27,488 nt of DNA, taken from the IMG/VR virus record IMGVR_UViG_3300001533_001017, positions 1 to 27,488 of that record. One strand, given 5' to 3'. The stretch's first letter is position 1. Every line of letters begins with the position of its first letter. The stretch comes from a virus. Below, piece after piece: positions 1-5,429 of this stretch. The position numbers and the translations under genes were made by a program. The notes below the pieces were generated by a model, which saw only the letters and a list, made by a program, of their open reading frames with translations, was not told the DNA's origin and ran no database searches.

Positions 1-1
1 C

Positions 2-382
2 GCTTCTAATAATGGAAGTTTTGCTTTGCAAGCACCAGACGCTGATACTGCCAATACGTTTGAATATGAAAGCAAAGGAACGTCTCTTACGGATACAAAA
101 AAGACTTCTGTTGTTGCACCTTTGTCAGGAGTGCTTACAGGAATAAGTGATATATCTGGGGATAAGAATATCTTGCGAGTAGACAGTATACAGGCTGATA
201 GCGATACAGGAGACCAAGGAACAGGAAACTATGGAAACTATCCTCTGTATATCGGAGCAAGAGCGGGAACCTCTTTATTCTTCGTTGGTAACCTCTACCA
301 ACTCCTTGTAAGAGGGAAACTTTCTACAGACCCACAGGTAACCAAAACAGAGAAATTTATTAGTAAAAAAATAGGATTATGA
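2..382 (+). CDS. Tail fibre / LamG-like protein, C-terminal part (partial)
   Basis: The reading frame is open from base 2, so the gene starts before the window and only about 126 residues are seen. The end contains LYIGARAGTSLFFVGNLYQL followed by a short segment rich in T, E and K. This is the usual finish of concanavalin/LamG-type jelly-roll domains at the C-terminus of phage tail or receptor-binding proteins, where the GR-GG-S turn and the final short helix recur. It probably binds a surface glycan or decorates the tail. Its stop overlaps the next start by 4 bases (ATGA), so it is co-translated with the genes after it. The family assignment rests on recognising the motif and the exact ligand is unknown. 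Confidence 0.7.
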   Translation, partial: ASNNGSFALQAPDADTANTFEYESKGTSLTDTKKTSVVAPLSGVLTGISDISGDKNILRVDSIQADSDTGDQGTGNYGNYPLYIGARAGTSLFFVGNLYQLLVRGKLSTDPQVTKTEKFISKKIGL

Positions 383-660
383 CCATAACGATACTTATTC
401 CTAAAGAGTCTCAAGCTCTAGCACAAGAGCTTACAGGAACAACGACAGTAGATGAAGAAGGAAACGAAACAGTAACGCCTTCAGAGCTTTTTACAACGCC
501 TCTAACTAATGGAGAAGAGGTTACGCACTACGTTTCTTCAGGGAATTTCCTTGAGGGAGAGCTTAACATTCTTCTCAACTCTGAATGTCCTCGTGTAGTA
601 CATTTTGGTAACCCTGAAGATATTTTTAACCAATTAGGCTTGTCTATTTATAGTGTATGA
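379..660 (+). CDS. Hypothetical late protein, 93 aa
   Basis: I do not recognise this protein. It is acidic and soluble, with no membrane segment, no cysteine pair and no coiled coil. The N-terminal half reads like an alternation of short strands (ITILIP, then a T/E-rich stretch with TVDEEGNETV). It sits between the tail-fibre end and a coiled-coil membrane protein, with 4-base overlaps on both sides, so it belongs to the same late tail/lysis operon. A tail-fibre assembly helper or minor tail protein would suit the position, but nothing in the sequence proves that. The coding call itself is strong because the overlaps are tight and no in-frame alternative exists. Confidence 0.7.
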   Translation: MTITILIPKESQALAQELTGTTTVDEEGNETVTPSELFTTPLTNGEEVTHYVSSGNFLEGELNILLNSECPRVVHFGNPEDIFNQLGLSIYSV

Positions 661-1061
661 CCGACACAAAAACAAAAAAGTACTTAGACGATATGGAAAC
701 CAGAATTAAAGATTTTGTCATCCAAGAAGATAAGAAAACCTATCACAAACTCTCCGAATTGATGCACAAAATGTCGCCAGAAACAGGAAGAAGAATAGAT
801 GAAATCGACAGAAAACTTACTTCGCACGACCAACGAGAACAACAGTACTGGAGAAAAATAGATGCTATGGAAAGTTCTATTACTGAACTCAAAAATGTCT
901 TTGAAAGACACAGCGAGTCAATGGAAGAACACATCAAAGCGATTAAAACTCTATCAGACCTGATTGCTTCAGGGAGGGTTATACGAGCAGTCGCTTCCTT
1001 GATTGGTTGGGCTTTAGTTATTATCGGAGGTTTTGTAGCTTTAAGAAATTGGATAAAATAG
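657..1061 (+). CDS. Coiled-coil protein with C-terminal membrane anchor (holin/XhlA-like)
   Basis: 134 residues. Residues 1 to about 110 are highly charged and helical with heptad-like spacing, a predicted coiled coil. Residues about 112-131 (ASLIGWALVIIGGFVALRNW) form one hydrophobic helix near the C-terminus. This soluble coiled coil plus C-terminal tail anchor resembles haemolysin XhlA-type accessory holins of Gram-positive phages. The next gene is a small two-helix membrane protein, and an endolysin gene converges from the opposite strand, so a lysis role is the best inference. A tail-tip or spanin-like function cannot be excluded. The start overlaps the previous stop (ATGA). Confidence 0.6.
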   Translation: MTDTKTKKYLDDMETRIKDFVIQEDKKTYHKLSELMHKMSPETGRRIDEIDRKLTSHDQREQQYWRKIDAMESSITELKNVFERHSESMEEHIKAIKTLSDLIASGRVIRAVASLIGWALVIIGGFVALRNWIK

Positions 1062-1062
1062 T

Positions 1063-1269
1063 ATGAATAAATTTAGTATAAAAAAACTCTTAAACGGAGT
1101 GGTAATTGTTCCAGAGACCTCAAAGGAAGTTACAAAAATAATCGTTGCAGGAGTTATCGCTATTCTTGCTTCCTATGGGCTTTCCCTTAATGAAGGATAT
1201 GTTATTATTTTAGGAGTAGCCGTGAAAGCACTTCTTGATTTGTTTCATTATTGGTTAAACAATAAATAG
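1063..1269 (+). CDS. Small membrane protein, holin-like
   Basis: 68 residues with two hydrophobic segments, about residues 24-42 (VTKIIVAGVIAILASYGLSL) and 45-64 (GYVIILGVAVKALLDLFHYW), a charged N-terminus and a short polar tail (NNK). Size and topology match class II phage holins, which form the membrane lesion that frees the endolysin. It follows the coiled-coil membrane protein by one base and precedes a zinc-ribbon gene with no gap. The name rests on topology and position, because holins share little sequence. Confidence 0.6.
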   Translation: MNKFSIKKLLNGVVIVPETSKEVTKIIVAGVIAILASYGLSLNEGYVIILGVAVKALLDLFHYWLNNK

Positions 1270-1494
1270 ATGAAATGCCACGATTGTAACAAAGAAGAAA
1301 CCTTTGAAGAATACGATACACCTTTCGGGACGTTTTATAAATGTGAGGATTGTTTTAATAAGGATATAATCCTTCGTAATTTTAGACCTACTGAAGTCTA
1401 CAGCAGAATAGTTGGTTATATCAGACCAGTTTCCCAATACAATGCAGGAAAGAAAGCAGAGTTTAAAGACAGAAAGGTTTACTTAAACAAATAA
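1270..1494 (+). CDS. Stand-alone NrdD C-terminal-like zinc ribbon / glycyl-radical domain
   Basis: 74 residues. The N-terminal half carries two CxxC pairs (CHDC at residues 3-6, CEDC near 25-28), a zinc-ribbon layout. The second half reads EVYSRIVGYIRPVSQYNAGK and then EFKDRK. That pattern, R-x-x-GY followed by a spacer and N-x-GK-x-x-EFKDR, is the C-terminal signature of class III (anaerobic) ribonucleotide reductase NrdD, where the glycine carries the radical and the four cysteines bind zinc. The rest of NrdD (over 500 residues) is absent here. It could be a spare radical domain, in the way GrcA/YfiD replaces the damaged end of pyruvate formate-lyase, or part of a split NrdD. It starts directly at the preceding stop. 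Confidence 0.65.
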   Translation: MKCHDCNKEETFEEYDTPFGTFYKCEDCFNKDIILRNFRPTEVYSRIVGYIRPVSQYNAGKKAEFKDRKVYLNK

Positions 1495-1625
1495 ATTAAA
1501 ACGATTGTAAGAGCTAGTACTAACCAAAACCCTACAGGCGTAACGACAAGATAAGCAAAGATAAGTCCAGCTAAAGCTAACACTACGCCAAAAAGGAATG
1601 GTTTTTTGTAGGAGGGATAGTTCAT
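1479..1625 (-). CDS. Small two-helix membrane protein, 48 aa
   Basis: This short gene is read from ATG at 1625 to a TAA at 1479 and overlaps the convergent zinc-ribbon gene by 16 bases. The product begins MNYPSYKKPFLFGVVLALAG and continues with a hydrophobic run, a TPVG turn and a second hydrophobic run ending IYLFK. The result is two membrane helices with a positively charged N-terminus. It would be the last gene of the leftward early strand. A second holin, an antiholin or a superinfection protein would all fit. Support is the membrane profile and the lack of any other explanation for the gap. There is no clear ribosome binding site. Confidence 0.45.
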   Translation of the reverse strand: MNYPSYKKPFLFGVVLALAGLIFAYLVVTPVGFWLVLALTIVLIYLFK

Positions 1626-1690
1626 AGTTTATTTTCTTTGCTCTTGATAAATAAAAATAAAATGCTTTATATAAAGGTTATTTTGATAGT

Positions 1691-1891
1691 TTATTTATCA
1701 AGATACTCATTTATAGCGTCTCTAATAGCTTCTAACTCTTCTTTCATAACTGGATAAGCTACGTTTCCTGCGGTGTCTTCTTCACGAAACATTCCTAAAA
1801 TACCTTTTATGTCGGCATATTCATCACCTCTTTGAACGATGAGCCAGAGAGCGTCAGAGTTTATACCGTCTTTTTTTATATAGGCTTTCAT
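1691..1891 (-). CDS. Hypothetical protein, 66 aa
   Basis: I do not recognise this protein. It is a small soluble product with a KDG...WLIVQRGDEYADIKGI strand-like first half and an acidic helical second half (KEELEAIRDAINEYLDK). The start overlaps the endolysin stop by 4 bases (ATGA), which supports real, coupled translation. A role in lysis timing is possible from position only. No membrane helix or metal-binding motif is visible. Confidence 0.65.
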   Translation of the reverse strand: MKAYIKKDGINSDALWLIVQRGDEYADIKGILGMFREEDTAGNVAYPVMKEELEAIRDAINEYLDK

Positions 1892-2838
1892 CGGTTTAGT
1901 ATTGCCTTAATTGCGAATGATAATGCGTCAAGGATAGAAGTATCTTTGGCGTTTTTGTCTACTAACGCTTTAAGGCTTGCTATTTCGTTTTGCATTGTTA
2001 TGCGTTGAACGTCAAAGGATTTCTGAAGGTCTTCGATCGTAAAGATTTGGTGTTCTAAATGATCTACTTTAGAGTCTTCAGGAACGGGAGCGGAAAGACA
2101 ATCACCAATAAAGATTTGGTGTTCTAAATGATCTACTTTAGAGTCTTCAGGAACGGGAGCGGAAAGACAATCACCAAGCTGTCCCTCTAGGATAAGGATT
2201 TTTTCCTCCAAAAGAACGTTCATTTCTATAAAGTTTTTCTTGCTTTTCTTTTCGTCTTCAAGCACATTCCTTACTCCGCTTTGAAGTTCTTTGATAATGA
2301 GAAGGTCATCCTCTCGGAGTTCGTCTTTAAACTTATATTTCACTTCTTTTTCATATTCTTTTTGACCCTTTAAAAGGTCTTGGTACTTTTTGATTTCGTC
2401 TTGTAACTTGGAAGGGATTTTCATAATGTCTTGGGTTATTTTTTTATATAATCTATAACTTATTATTGGATACGTTTTGTGTGAGCGTCTTGTTCCTGTC
2501 CACGGGTCAAGAATACTTTCGGGGCTTTCTTGAATGACGAAATGTTGCTGTTTTCCTGGACTGGGAGACATATCAACTTCAGCAATGATTGGAAAGTACT
2601 GTGGAGTACTACTATGACCTTCAAAATTGAGCTGTAAGAGGCTTGAAGCCTTATTGTGGTCTAATATACCATTTGAGTTATAAGCCCCTCCTTTGGAGAG
2701 TATTTTGTTTATTTCTTTCGGTGTTCTCCCGTCAAGCATTGCAATGGAGGTACAAAGACATCCATAGTCTTCGAGTTCGAGTCCAGAGTTTCCCATTTTG
2801 TCTTTTCCCCATTCTTTGTTTCTTTGTGAGTAAATCAT
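1888..2838 (-). CDS. C39-like cysteine peptidase endolysin with coiled-coil tail
   Basis: 316 residues. Residues 1 to about 130 look like a papain-fold C39-like peptidase: IYSQRNKEWGKDKMGNSG, then DYGCLCTSIAML with the likely nucleophile cysteine, QQHFVIQ with the likely histidine, and ILDPWTG with the likely aspartate. Related domains act as phage endolysins that cut peptidoglycan cross-links. Residues about 135-300 are charged and helical, a predicted coiled coil in place of a usual cell-wall-binding module. Inside it a 23-residue block beginning GDCLSAPVPEDSKVDHLEHQ occurs twice in perfect tandem. It converges on the holin-like genes. The peptidase fold is fairly clear, but the lytic substrate is inferred. 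Confidence 0.7.
   Translation of the reverse strand: MIYSQRNKEWGKDKMGNSGLELEDYGCLCTSIAMLDGRTPKEINKILSKGGAYNSNGILDHNKASSLLQLNFEGHSSTPQYFPIIAEVDMSPSPGKQQHFVIQESPESILDPWTGTRRSHKTYPIISYRLYKKITQDIMKIPSKLQDEIKKYQDLLKGQKEYEKEVKYKFKDELREDDLLIIKELQSGVRNVLEDEKKSKKNFIEMNVLLEEKILILEGQLGDCLSAPVPEDSKVDHLEHQIFIGDCLSAPVPEDSKVDHLEHQIFTIEDLQKSFDVQRITMQNEIASLKALVDKNAKDTSILDALSFAIKAILNR
2040..2176 (-). repeat. Perfect tandem duplication, 69-bp period, inside the endolysin
   Basis: Bases 2040-2107 recur without a mismatch at 2109-2176. The period is 69 bp, so the reading frame is kept and 23 residues are doubled. Exact identity at silent sites points to a very recent event, or to a repeat-collapse/expansion error in assembly. 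It lengthens the coiled-coil stalk. Confidence 0.95.
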
Positions 2839-2887
2839 AAAGTTAGTTTACATTTTTTATCGAACGCCAACTATAATTAAAGTTAGT

Positions 2888-3091
2888 TTACAAGAGTGCT
2901 TCAAAAACTTCTTCTCCAAAATTATTTATAATATAATTCTTCAAATTGCCTTCGTATTTGCCGTGGTACTTTTCTATCATTGAGTCAAGAGCGAAAGGGT
3001 CTATGCAGTTAAGTTGAGTATCGAACACTTCAGTCCAGATGAAAGCTAAGTCTCTATCAAACATTCTTTTAATGGCTTCTTGTTTGGTCAT
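2888..3091 (-). CDS. Hypothetical protein, 67 aa
   Basis: I do not recognise this protein. It is a small helical soluble product beginning MTKQEAIKRMFDRDLAFIWT with an acidic C-terminus. Its start overlaps the stop of the upstream 58-residue gene by 4 bases (ATGA). A 12-bp sequence, AGTTAGTTTACA, is repeated at 2843-2854 and 2881-2892 on either side of the short gap to the endolysin gene. Its meaning is unknown. The gene belongs to the same leftward unit as the lectin-like cassettes. Confidence 0.65.
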   Translation of the reverse strand: MTKQEAIKRMFDRDLAFIWTEVFDTQLNCIDPFALDSMIEKYHGKYEGNLKNYIINNFGEEVFEALL

Positions 3092-3264
3092 AAGAGCTTT
3101 ATAATTATTTCTTTTTTCTCTTGAGCAAAGTCTGCAAGTTTTATGTCGTTGGCAAGGATTTTATCGTATAGGTCTGCGTTTTCGTTGTAGAGTTCTTGTG
3201 TTTGTTCTTCAATCTTTTTGAGGCGGAAGAGGATAAGTTTTGATTTTTGTGTGATTTCTTTCAT
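3088..3264 (-). CDS. Small coiled-coil protein, 58 aa
   Basis: Start chosen at ATG 3264 (MKEITQKSKLILFRLKKIEE), which lies in the A-rich AAAATATG context common in this genome. The longer open frame reaching 3429 would run antisense-like through the hypervariable lectin region and has an unlikely composition, so it is not used. The product is almost wholly helical, with hydrophobic residues in heptad-like spacing and many K and E. No known family is recognised. It lies between the lectin cassette and a 67-residue gene and is translationally coupled to the latter. Confidence 0.6.
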   Translation of the reverse strand: MKEITQKSKLILFRLKKIEEQTQELYNENADLYDKILANDIKLADFAQEKKEIIIKLL

Positions 3265-3295
3265 ATTTTTATGTTGTTTAACGCTTCTTATTTTA

Positions 3296-3538
3296 CTATT
3301 TATCGAAAATACAACGGACGGAGTAACTGCTCGCCTTATTGCTGTAGTCCGCACCCCCATTGTAGAAGTACAGGTACCACGCACCAGTAGTGGAGCCCTC
3401 AGTGCTGGACCAATAGGAGATCGCCACAAAACCTTCTTCTTTTTCTTCGTAGGCTTTCAATAGTTCCCAAAGTTTAGGAAGTCTTCCTCCTTGTTCCTCG
3501 CACCATATTTTTGCTTCGCCCCACATTATCTTGTCCAT
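3296..3538 (-). CDS. C-type-lectin-fold mini-protein (DUF1566-like), hypervariable
   Basis: 80 residues with the DUF1566 / Lcl C-terminal signature in a compact form: WGEAKIWCEEQGGRLPKLWE, then YWSSTEGSTTGAWYLYF, a glycine turn and a final VRCIF strand. This is a C-type-lectin-related fold used for binding, also in variable proteins of diversity-generating retroelements (DGRs). There is no signal peptide or other domain, so it is a free-standing binding module or one chain of a complex. A second copy lies at 3993-4243. The two are identical over 96 bp of the 5' coding part but differ at 18 residues in the C-terminal half, at the ligand-binding face expected for this fold. It is made with the early strand rather than with the tail genes, which is odd for a receptor binder. 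Confidence 0.7.
   Translation of the reverse strand: MDKIMWGEAKIWCEEQGGRLPKLWELLKAYEEKEEGFVAISYWSSTEGSTTGAWYLYFYNGGADYSNKASSYSVRCIFDK
3321..3422 (-). repeat. Variable-repeat-like segment, copy A
   Basis: This 102-bp segment aligns without gaps to 4018-4119 and differs at 30 positions. The flanks are identical (3301-3320 on one side, 3423-3518 on the other). On the coding strand at least one copy has A at 21 of the 30 sites, and the changes fall mainly on first and second codon positions of AAC-like codons. This is the pattern left by adenine-directed mutagenesis of a DGR variable repeat. No template repeat or reverse transcriptase is in the window. Confidence 0.65.
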
Positions 3539-3547
3539 ATTATTTTA

Positions 3548-3967
3548 TTATTTGATTATTGCATTCCCGTGAATAATAGATTGCCCACTAATTCGTGCCT
3601 TTCCCGATACACTAGCTTCGTCAAAAACTTGAGCAGTCCCATAGACAATAGCATCGCCACATACTTTAGCTCTCTGGTACACGTGAGCATCACCATATAC
3701 TTGAGCATCATCATAAATCCAAGCATCGCCATACACCCGAGCATTACCAGAAACCCAAGCATTACCAGAAACCCAAGCGTTACCATACACAATAGCCCCA
3801 CAGGATACCCTAGCGTTTTCAGCTACCCAAGAGAAACCTTCTTGACTTAAATTTTCTTCTCTCTCTATATACCCTCCAAGTTCTCCTTTTTTTATTCCAG
3901 CGAAATCCTTAATGGCTTGAATTTGATAAAGATTTTTTATTTTATTTTCTGTCAATTTATATTTCAT
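3548..3967 (-). CDS. Left-handed beta-helix (hexapeptide-type repeat) protein
   Basis: 139 residues. Residues 1-45 (IQAIKDFAGIKKGELGGYIE region) form the conserved cap seen in a phage and bacterial family of repeat proteins. Residues about 50-135 are tandem repeats of the type A-x-V-x-G-N/D, for example GNAWVSGNAWVSGNARVYGD, predicted to coil into a left-handed parallel beta-helix. Such proteins are structural or binding modules. No acetyltransferase active-site loop is seen. It sits exactly between the two lectin-like cassettes with normal short gaps, so the three may form one functional set. The repeats are coding, not CRISPR. Confidence 0.7.
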   Translation of the reverse strand: MKYKLTENKIKNLYQIQAIKDFAGIKKGELGGYIEREENLSQEGFSWVAENARVSCGAIVYGNAWVSGNAWVSGNARVYGDAWIYDDAQVYGDAHVYQRAKVCGDAIVYGTAQVFDEASVSGKARISGQSIIHGNAIIK

Positions 3968-3992
3968 ATTATTTTATTATTTGATTATTTTA

Positions 3993-4243
3993 TTATTTAT
4001 CGAAAATACAACGGACGTAGAAACTGTACGTCTTAAGGTTGTAGTTCGTAGTCCCATAGAGGAAGTTCACGGTCCACGCGTACGTAGTAGAACCCTCAGT
4101 GCTGGACCAACAGTTGTTAGCCACAAAACCTTCTTCTTTTTCTTCGTAGGCTTTCAATAGTTCCCAAAGTTTAGGAAGTCTTCCTCCTTGTTCCTCGCAC
4201 CATATTTTTGCTTCGTTGACTCACTCCACACTATTTTTTCCAT
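3993..4243 (-). pseudogene. Second C-type-lectin cassette, frameshifted
   Basis: This is a paralogue of the 3296-3538 gene. Its ATG (4243) and the first residues (MEKIVW) match. Then 11 bases, read AGTGAGTCAAC on the coding strand, replace three bases (GGC), a net gain of 8 bases that breaks the frame. In the lectin frame there is a TGA just upstream and no start codon before the fold begins, so the intact C-terminal half is not translated unless the ribosome shifts. Yet the fold-encoding part is perfect: YWSSTE-type core (here CWSSTEGSTTYAW), glycine turn and VRCIF end. Its variable residues are rich in N and T, and AAC codons are frequent. It may be a silent reservoir or a recently broken gene. 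Confidence 0.7.
4018..4119 (-). repeat. Variable-repeat-like segment, copy B
   Basis: Partner of 3321-3422, with the same length and no indels. It cannot be the unmutated template: at the 30 differing sites it has A on the coding strand at fewer than half, and a template should have A at essentially all of them. Both copies therefore look like products of a common source. Confidence 0.6.
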
Positions 4244-4244
4244 A

Positions 4245-4373
4245 TTATTTGATTATTTGATTATTAATACATTGAGTTGAATAGCACCGTTCTTTTATTT
4301 CCACAGTCAAGAGAATAGCACCCATAAGGGTGATAAATATCCCCGTAAAAATCATTATTATTGCAAATTCCAT
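4245..4373 (-). CDS. Small single-helix membrane protein, 42 aa
   Basis: Begins MEFAIIMIFTGIFITLMGAI, one long hydrophobic helix, followed by a charged tail with two cysteines (ERCYSTQC). The stop TAA is 1 base before the ATG of the broken lectin cassette, the same tight spacing as between other genes here. Function unknown; holin-like, antiholin-like or superinfection-exclusion peptides have this form. There is no strong ribosome binding site. Confidence 0.45.
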   Translation of the reverse strand: MEFAIIMIFTGIFITLMGAILLTVEIKERCYSTQCINNQIIK

Positions 4374-4485
4374 TTTGTTAGAAATACGCTTAGATTAAAT
4401 ATTATCTCCATCTCTTGCCTTGATGGGTAAAGGGTATGTTTGGTCCATAAGTCTTAATTTGATTTTATATATTCAGAGTTGAGGG

Positions 4486-4501
4486 GGGGGACGTGTCCCC
4501 C
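4486..4501. other. GC hairpin at the edge of the GC-rich island
   Basis: GGGGGA-CGTG-TCCCCC forms a 6-bp stem next to the stop of the leftward 64-residue gene. There is no T tract on either side, so it is not a classic terminator, but it may end or protect the island transcript. It marks the left boundary of the GC-rich stretch. Confidence 0.5.
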
Positions 4502-4507
4502 TTCAGG

Positions 4508-4702
4508 TTAGTTACGCACAGTTTCGAGAACTTCGACATTGCTTTCGGCATAAAACTGCACATAATGGCGGAAGCAGTGTCCGAAATGGAAGAAGAGTTT
4601 TTCTCCCTGTACCCGAGCGATGACGTGAGAAGTCTCGTTCACGTTGATGTACTGTCCACAACGATGACACTTCTCGTAGTCAAATCCGATATCTTGAGTC
4701 AT
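4508..4702 (-). CDS. Small zinc-binding protein, 64 aa
   Basis: Start set at ATG 4702 (MTQDIGFDYEKCHRCGQYIN), because it overlaps the previous stop (ATGA) and has GGAG about 8 bases upstream. The longer frame to 4783 overlaps the neighbouring gene. A CHRC pair, then FGHCFRHY about 30 residues later, gives a C-x2-C ... H-x-C/H arrangement able to bind one zinc. Related treble-clef or HNH-like scraps occur in phages, but no catalytic core is visible. It is the last of three small genes in the GC-rich island with real Shine-Dalgarno sites, unlike most of the window. Confidence 0.6.
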   Translation of the reverse strand: MTQDIGFDYEKCHRCGQYINVNETSHVIARVQGEKLFFHFGHCFRHYVQFYAESNVEVLETVRN

Positions 4703-4878
4703 TTCGTTCTCCTGTAACGCCACGTTTGGTAGATTTCCTGACAAGCCTTCGAGCAGGTTGCGTAGGTCTTCCCCATTCCCCACGGGCGGTTTTCGATTGG
4801 GGCTTTACATACCACGCGTTCCTTGTGGATGTTGAGGTTGTTCGTTGGCGGAGCCTTCACTTGGGTTGCTTTGGGCAT
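4699..4878 (-). CDS. Small cysteine-containing protein, 59 aa
   Basis: Starts at ATG 4878 right after a strong AGGAGAAGGAA ribosome site located inside the end of the HNH-like gene, which it overlaps by 22 bases in another frame. It ends in an ATGA overlap with the next gene. The product begins MPKATQVKAPPTNN and contains VVCKAP and TYATCSKACQEIYQTW, three cysteines that could form part of a zinc site, with a basic C-terminus. The short signature resembles the end of a zinc-ribbon or nuclease finger. No family is recognised. Strong initiation signals make it likely to be real. Confidence 0.6.
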   Translation of the reverse strand: MPKATQVKAPPTNNLNIHKERVVCKAPIENRPWGMGKTYATCSKACQEIYQTWRYRRTK

Positions 4879-5081
4879 TTCCTTCTCCTGACAACAAGGC
4901 GAACGTGAGGGTCAATCCAGATATCGTTGAGGAGACTTGCCATTTCCTTCGGGGTCATATTCCCAAAAAGGAGATGGTAGGCTTCGTGGTAACGCCTGTC
5001 TACTACGGAGATGTTTTCTGGTTCATCTCCACCTCTACGACTTCTGGGAAGGCGATGGTGCTTTTGGTAGCTTTTTGACAT
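4857..5081 (-). CDS. HNH-like small protein
   Basis: 74 residues. It begins MSKSYQKHHRLPRSRRGGDE, followed by PENISVVDRRYHEAYHLLFG and a C-terminal NDIWIDP segment. The HH-x-R-P-x-S-x-GG ... N-x-S-x-V ... H-x-x-x-H order is that of HNH nuclease finger cores, although the usual zinc CxxC pairs are missing. It may therefore be a metal-light HNH (one-domain) protein seen in phages and uncultivated bacteria. GAGAGG lies about 6 bases before the ATG. The gene lies downstream of a large structured RNA (5197-5429) in the GC-rich island. DNA nicking is possible, but activity cannot be judged from sequence. Confidence 0.6.
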   Translation of the reverse strand: MSKSYQKHHRLPRSRRGGDEPENISVVDRRYHEAYHLLFGNMTPKEMASLLNDIWIDPHVRLVVRRRKCPKQPK

Positions 5082-5226
5082 TTTTACCTCTCAGGATATC
5101 CCGTAAACATTGACGTTCTTTCTTGGTCATAATTGACGCAAGGACTCGGTAATACTCTGGGTACTTTAGTTTTTTCAAGGTACTATCCTCTTCATTGAGA
5201 GAATAGAGAGGGCAAGGGACTTTCAC
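5035..5226 (-). CDS. Possible small protein starting within the structured RNA
   Basis: This open frame begins at a GTG inside the T-arm-like hairpin of the RNA candidate at 5197-5429 (MKVPCPLYSLNEED) and overlaps the HNH-like gene by 47 bases in another frame. A shorter version from ATG (MTKKERQCLRDILRGKNVKK) is also possible. I recall that IscB-type proteins often start within the 3' end of their ωRNA and may begin MKVPV-like, but nothing after residue 12 resembles IscB here. It may be a decayed or leader ORF. Confidence is low because of the overlap and the lack of a family. Confidence 0.3.
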   Translation of the reverse strand: MKVPCPLYSLNEEDSTLKKLKYPEYYRVLASIMTKKERQCLRDILRGKNVKKLPKAPSPSQKS

Positions 5227-5429
5227 CCTTGCATGGCTATGAACAGCCCCACCAGCTGGACATTTAGCGACTGTTCCTATCGGTGTTGTCTTGCCTTTGG
5301 CAACTCCATCAAGCAGGGTAGCTACATCCCACGAGATTTCATTGTTTGTTTTTCGGTGCTATGACGCAACTATTCAGAGTTCACACCTACTTCCATAGCG
5401 TCTATATTCCGCCACCTCTCTATACTCTC
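5197..5429 (-). ncRNA. Large structured RNA candidate (ωRNA/HEARO-like or tRNA-like)
   Basis: Read on the minus strand, the two ends (5429-5415 and 5211-5197) pair over 15 positions with one mismatch. The 5' part, GAGAGGTGGCGGAAT then AGACGC, closely resembles the 5' end of a tRNA-Leu. The 3' part has a 7-bp stem GCAAGGG/CCCTTGC with loop TGAAAGT, in the place of a T arm next to the acceptor-like strand. Internal hairpins include TTGCC-AAA-GGCAA and GGCT/AGCC, and GCTATG/CATAGC. No CCA end and no usable anticodon arm are seen. Upstream position relative to an HNH-like gene suggests comparison with HEARO/IscB ωRNAs and group I or II intron remnants. It fills the otherwise gene-free gap. Confidence 0.5.

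Noticed and set aside
3088-3429. 113-residue version of the small coiled-coil gene
   Set aside because: The extra N-terminal part is antisense-like translation through the lectin variable region and ATG 3264 has the usual start context.
3548-3967. CRISPR array or tandem DNA repeat
   Set aside because: The repeats are short codon-phased units of a hexapeptide protein, with no constant repeat and spacer pattern.
4018-4119. DGR template repeat
   Set aside because: A template should carry A on the coding strand at nearly all variable sites. Copy B has A at only 13 of 30 sites and lies in a gene-like frame.
4493-5078. Rightward frames in the GC-rich island
   Set aside because: They are shadows of the three leftward genes that have ribosome sites, overlaps and metal-binding motifs.
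5197-5429. tmRNA
   Set aside because: No CCA end, no canonical TTCGANT loop and no plausible tag frame; length is too short for most tmRNAs.
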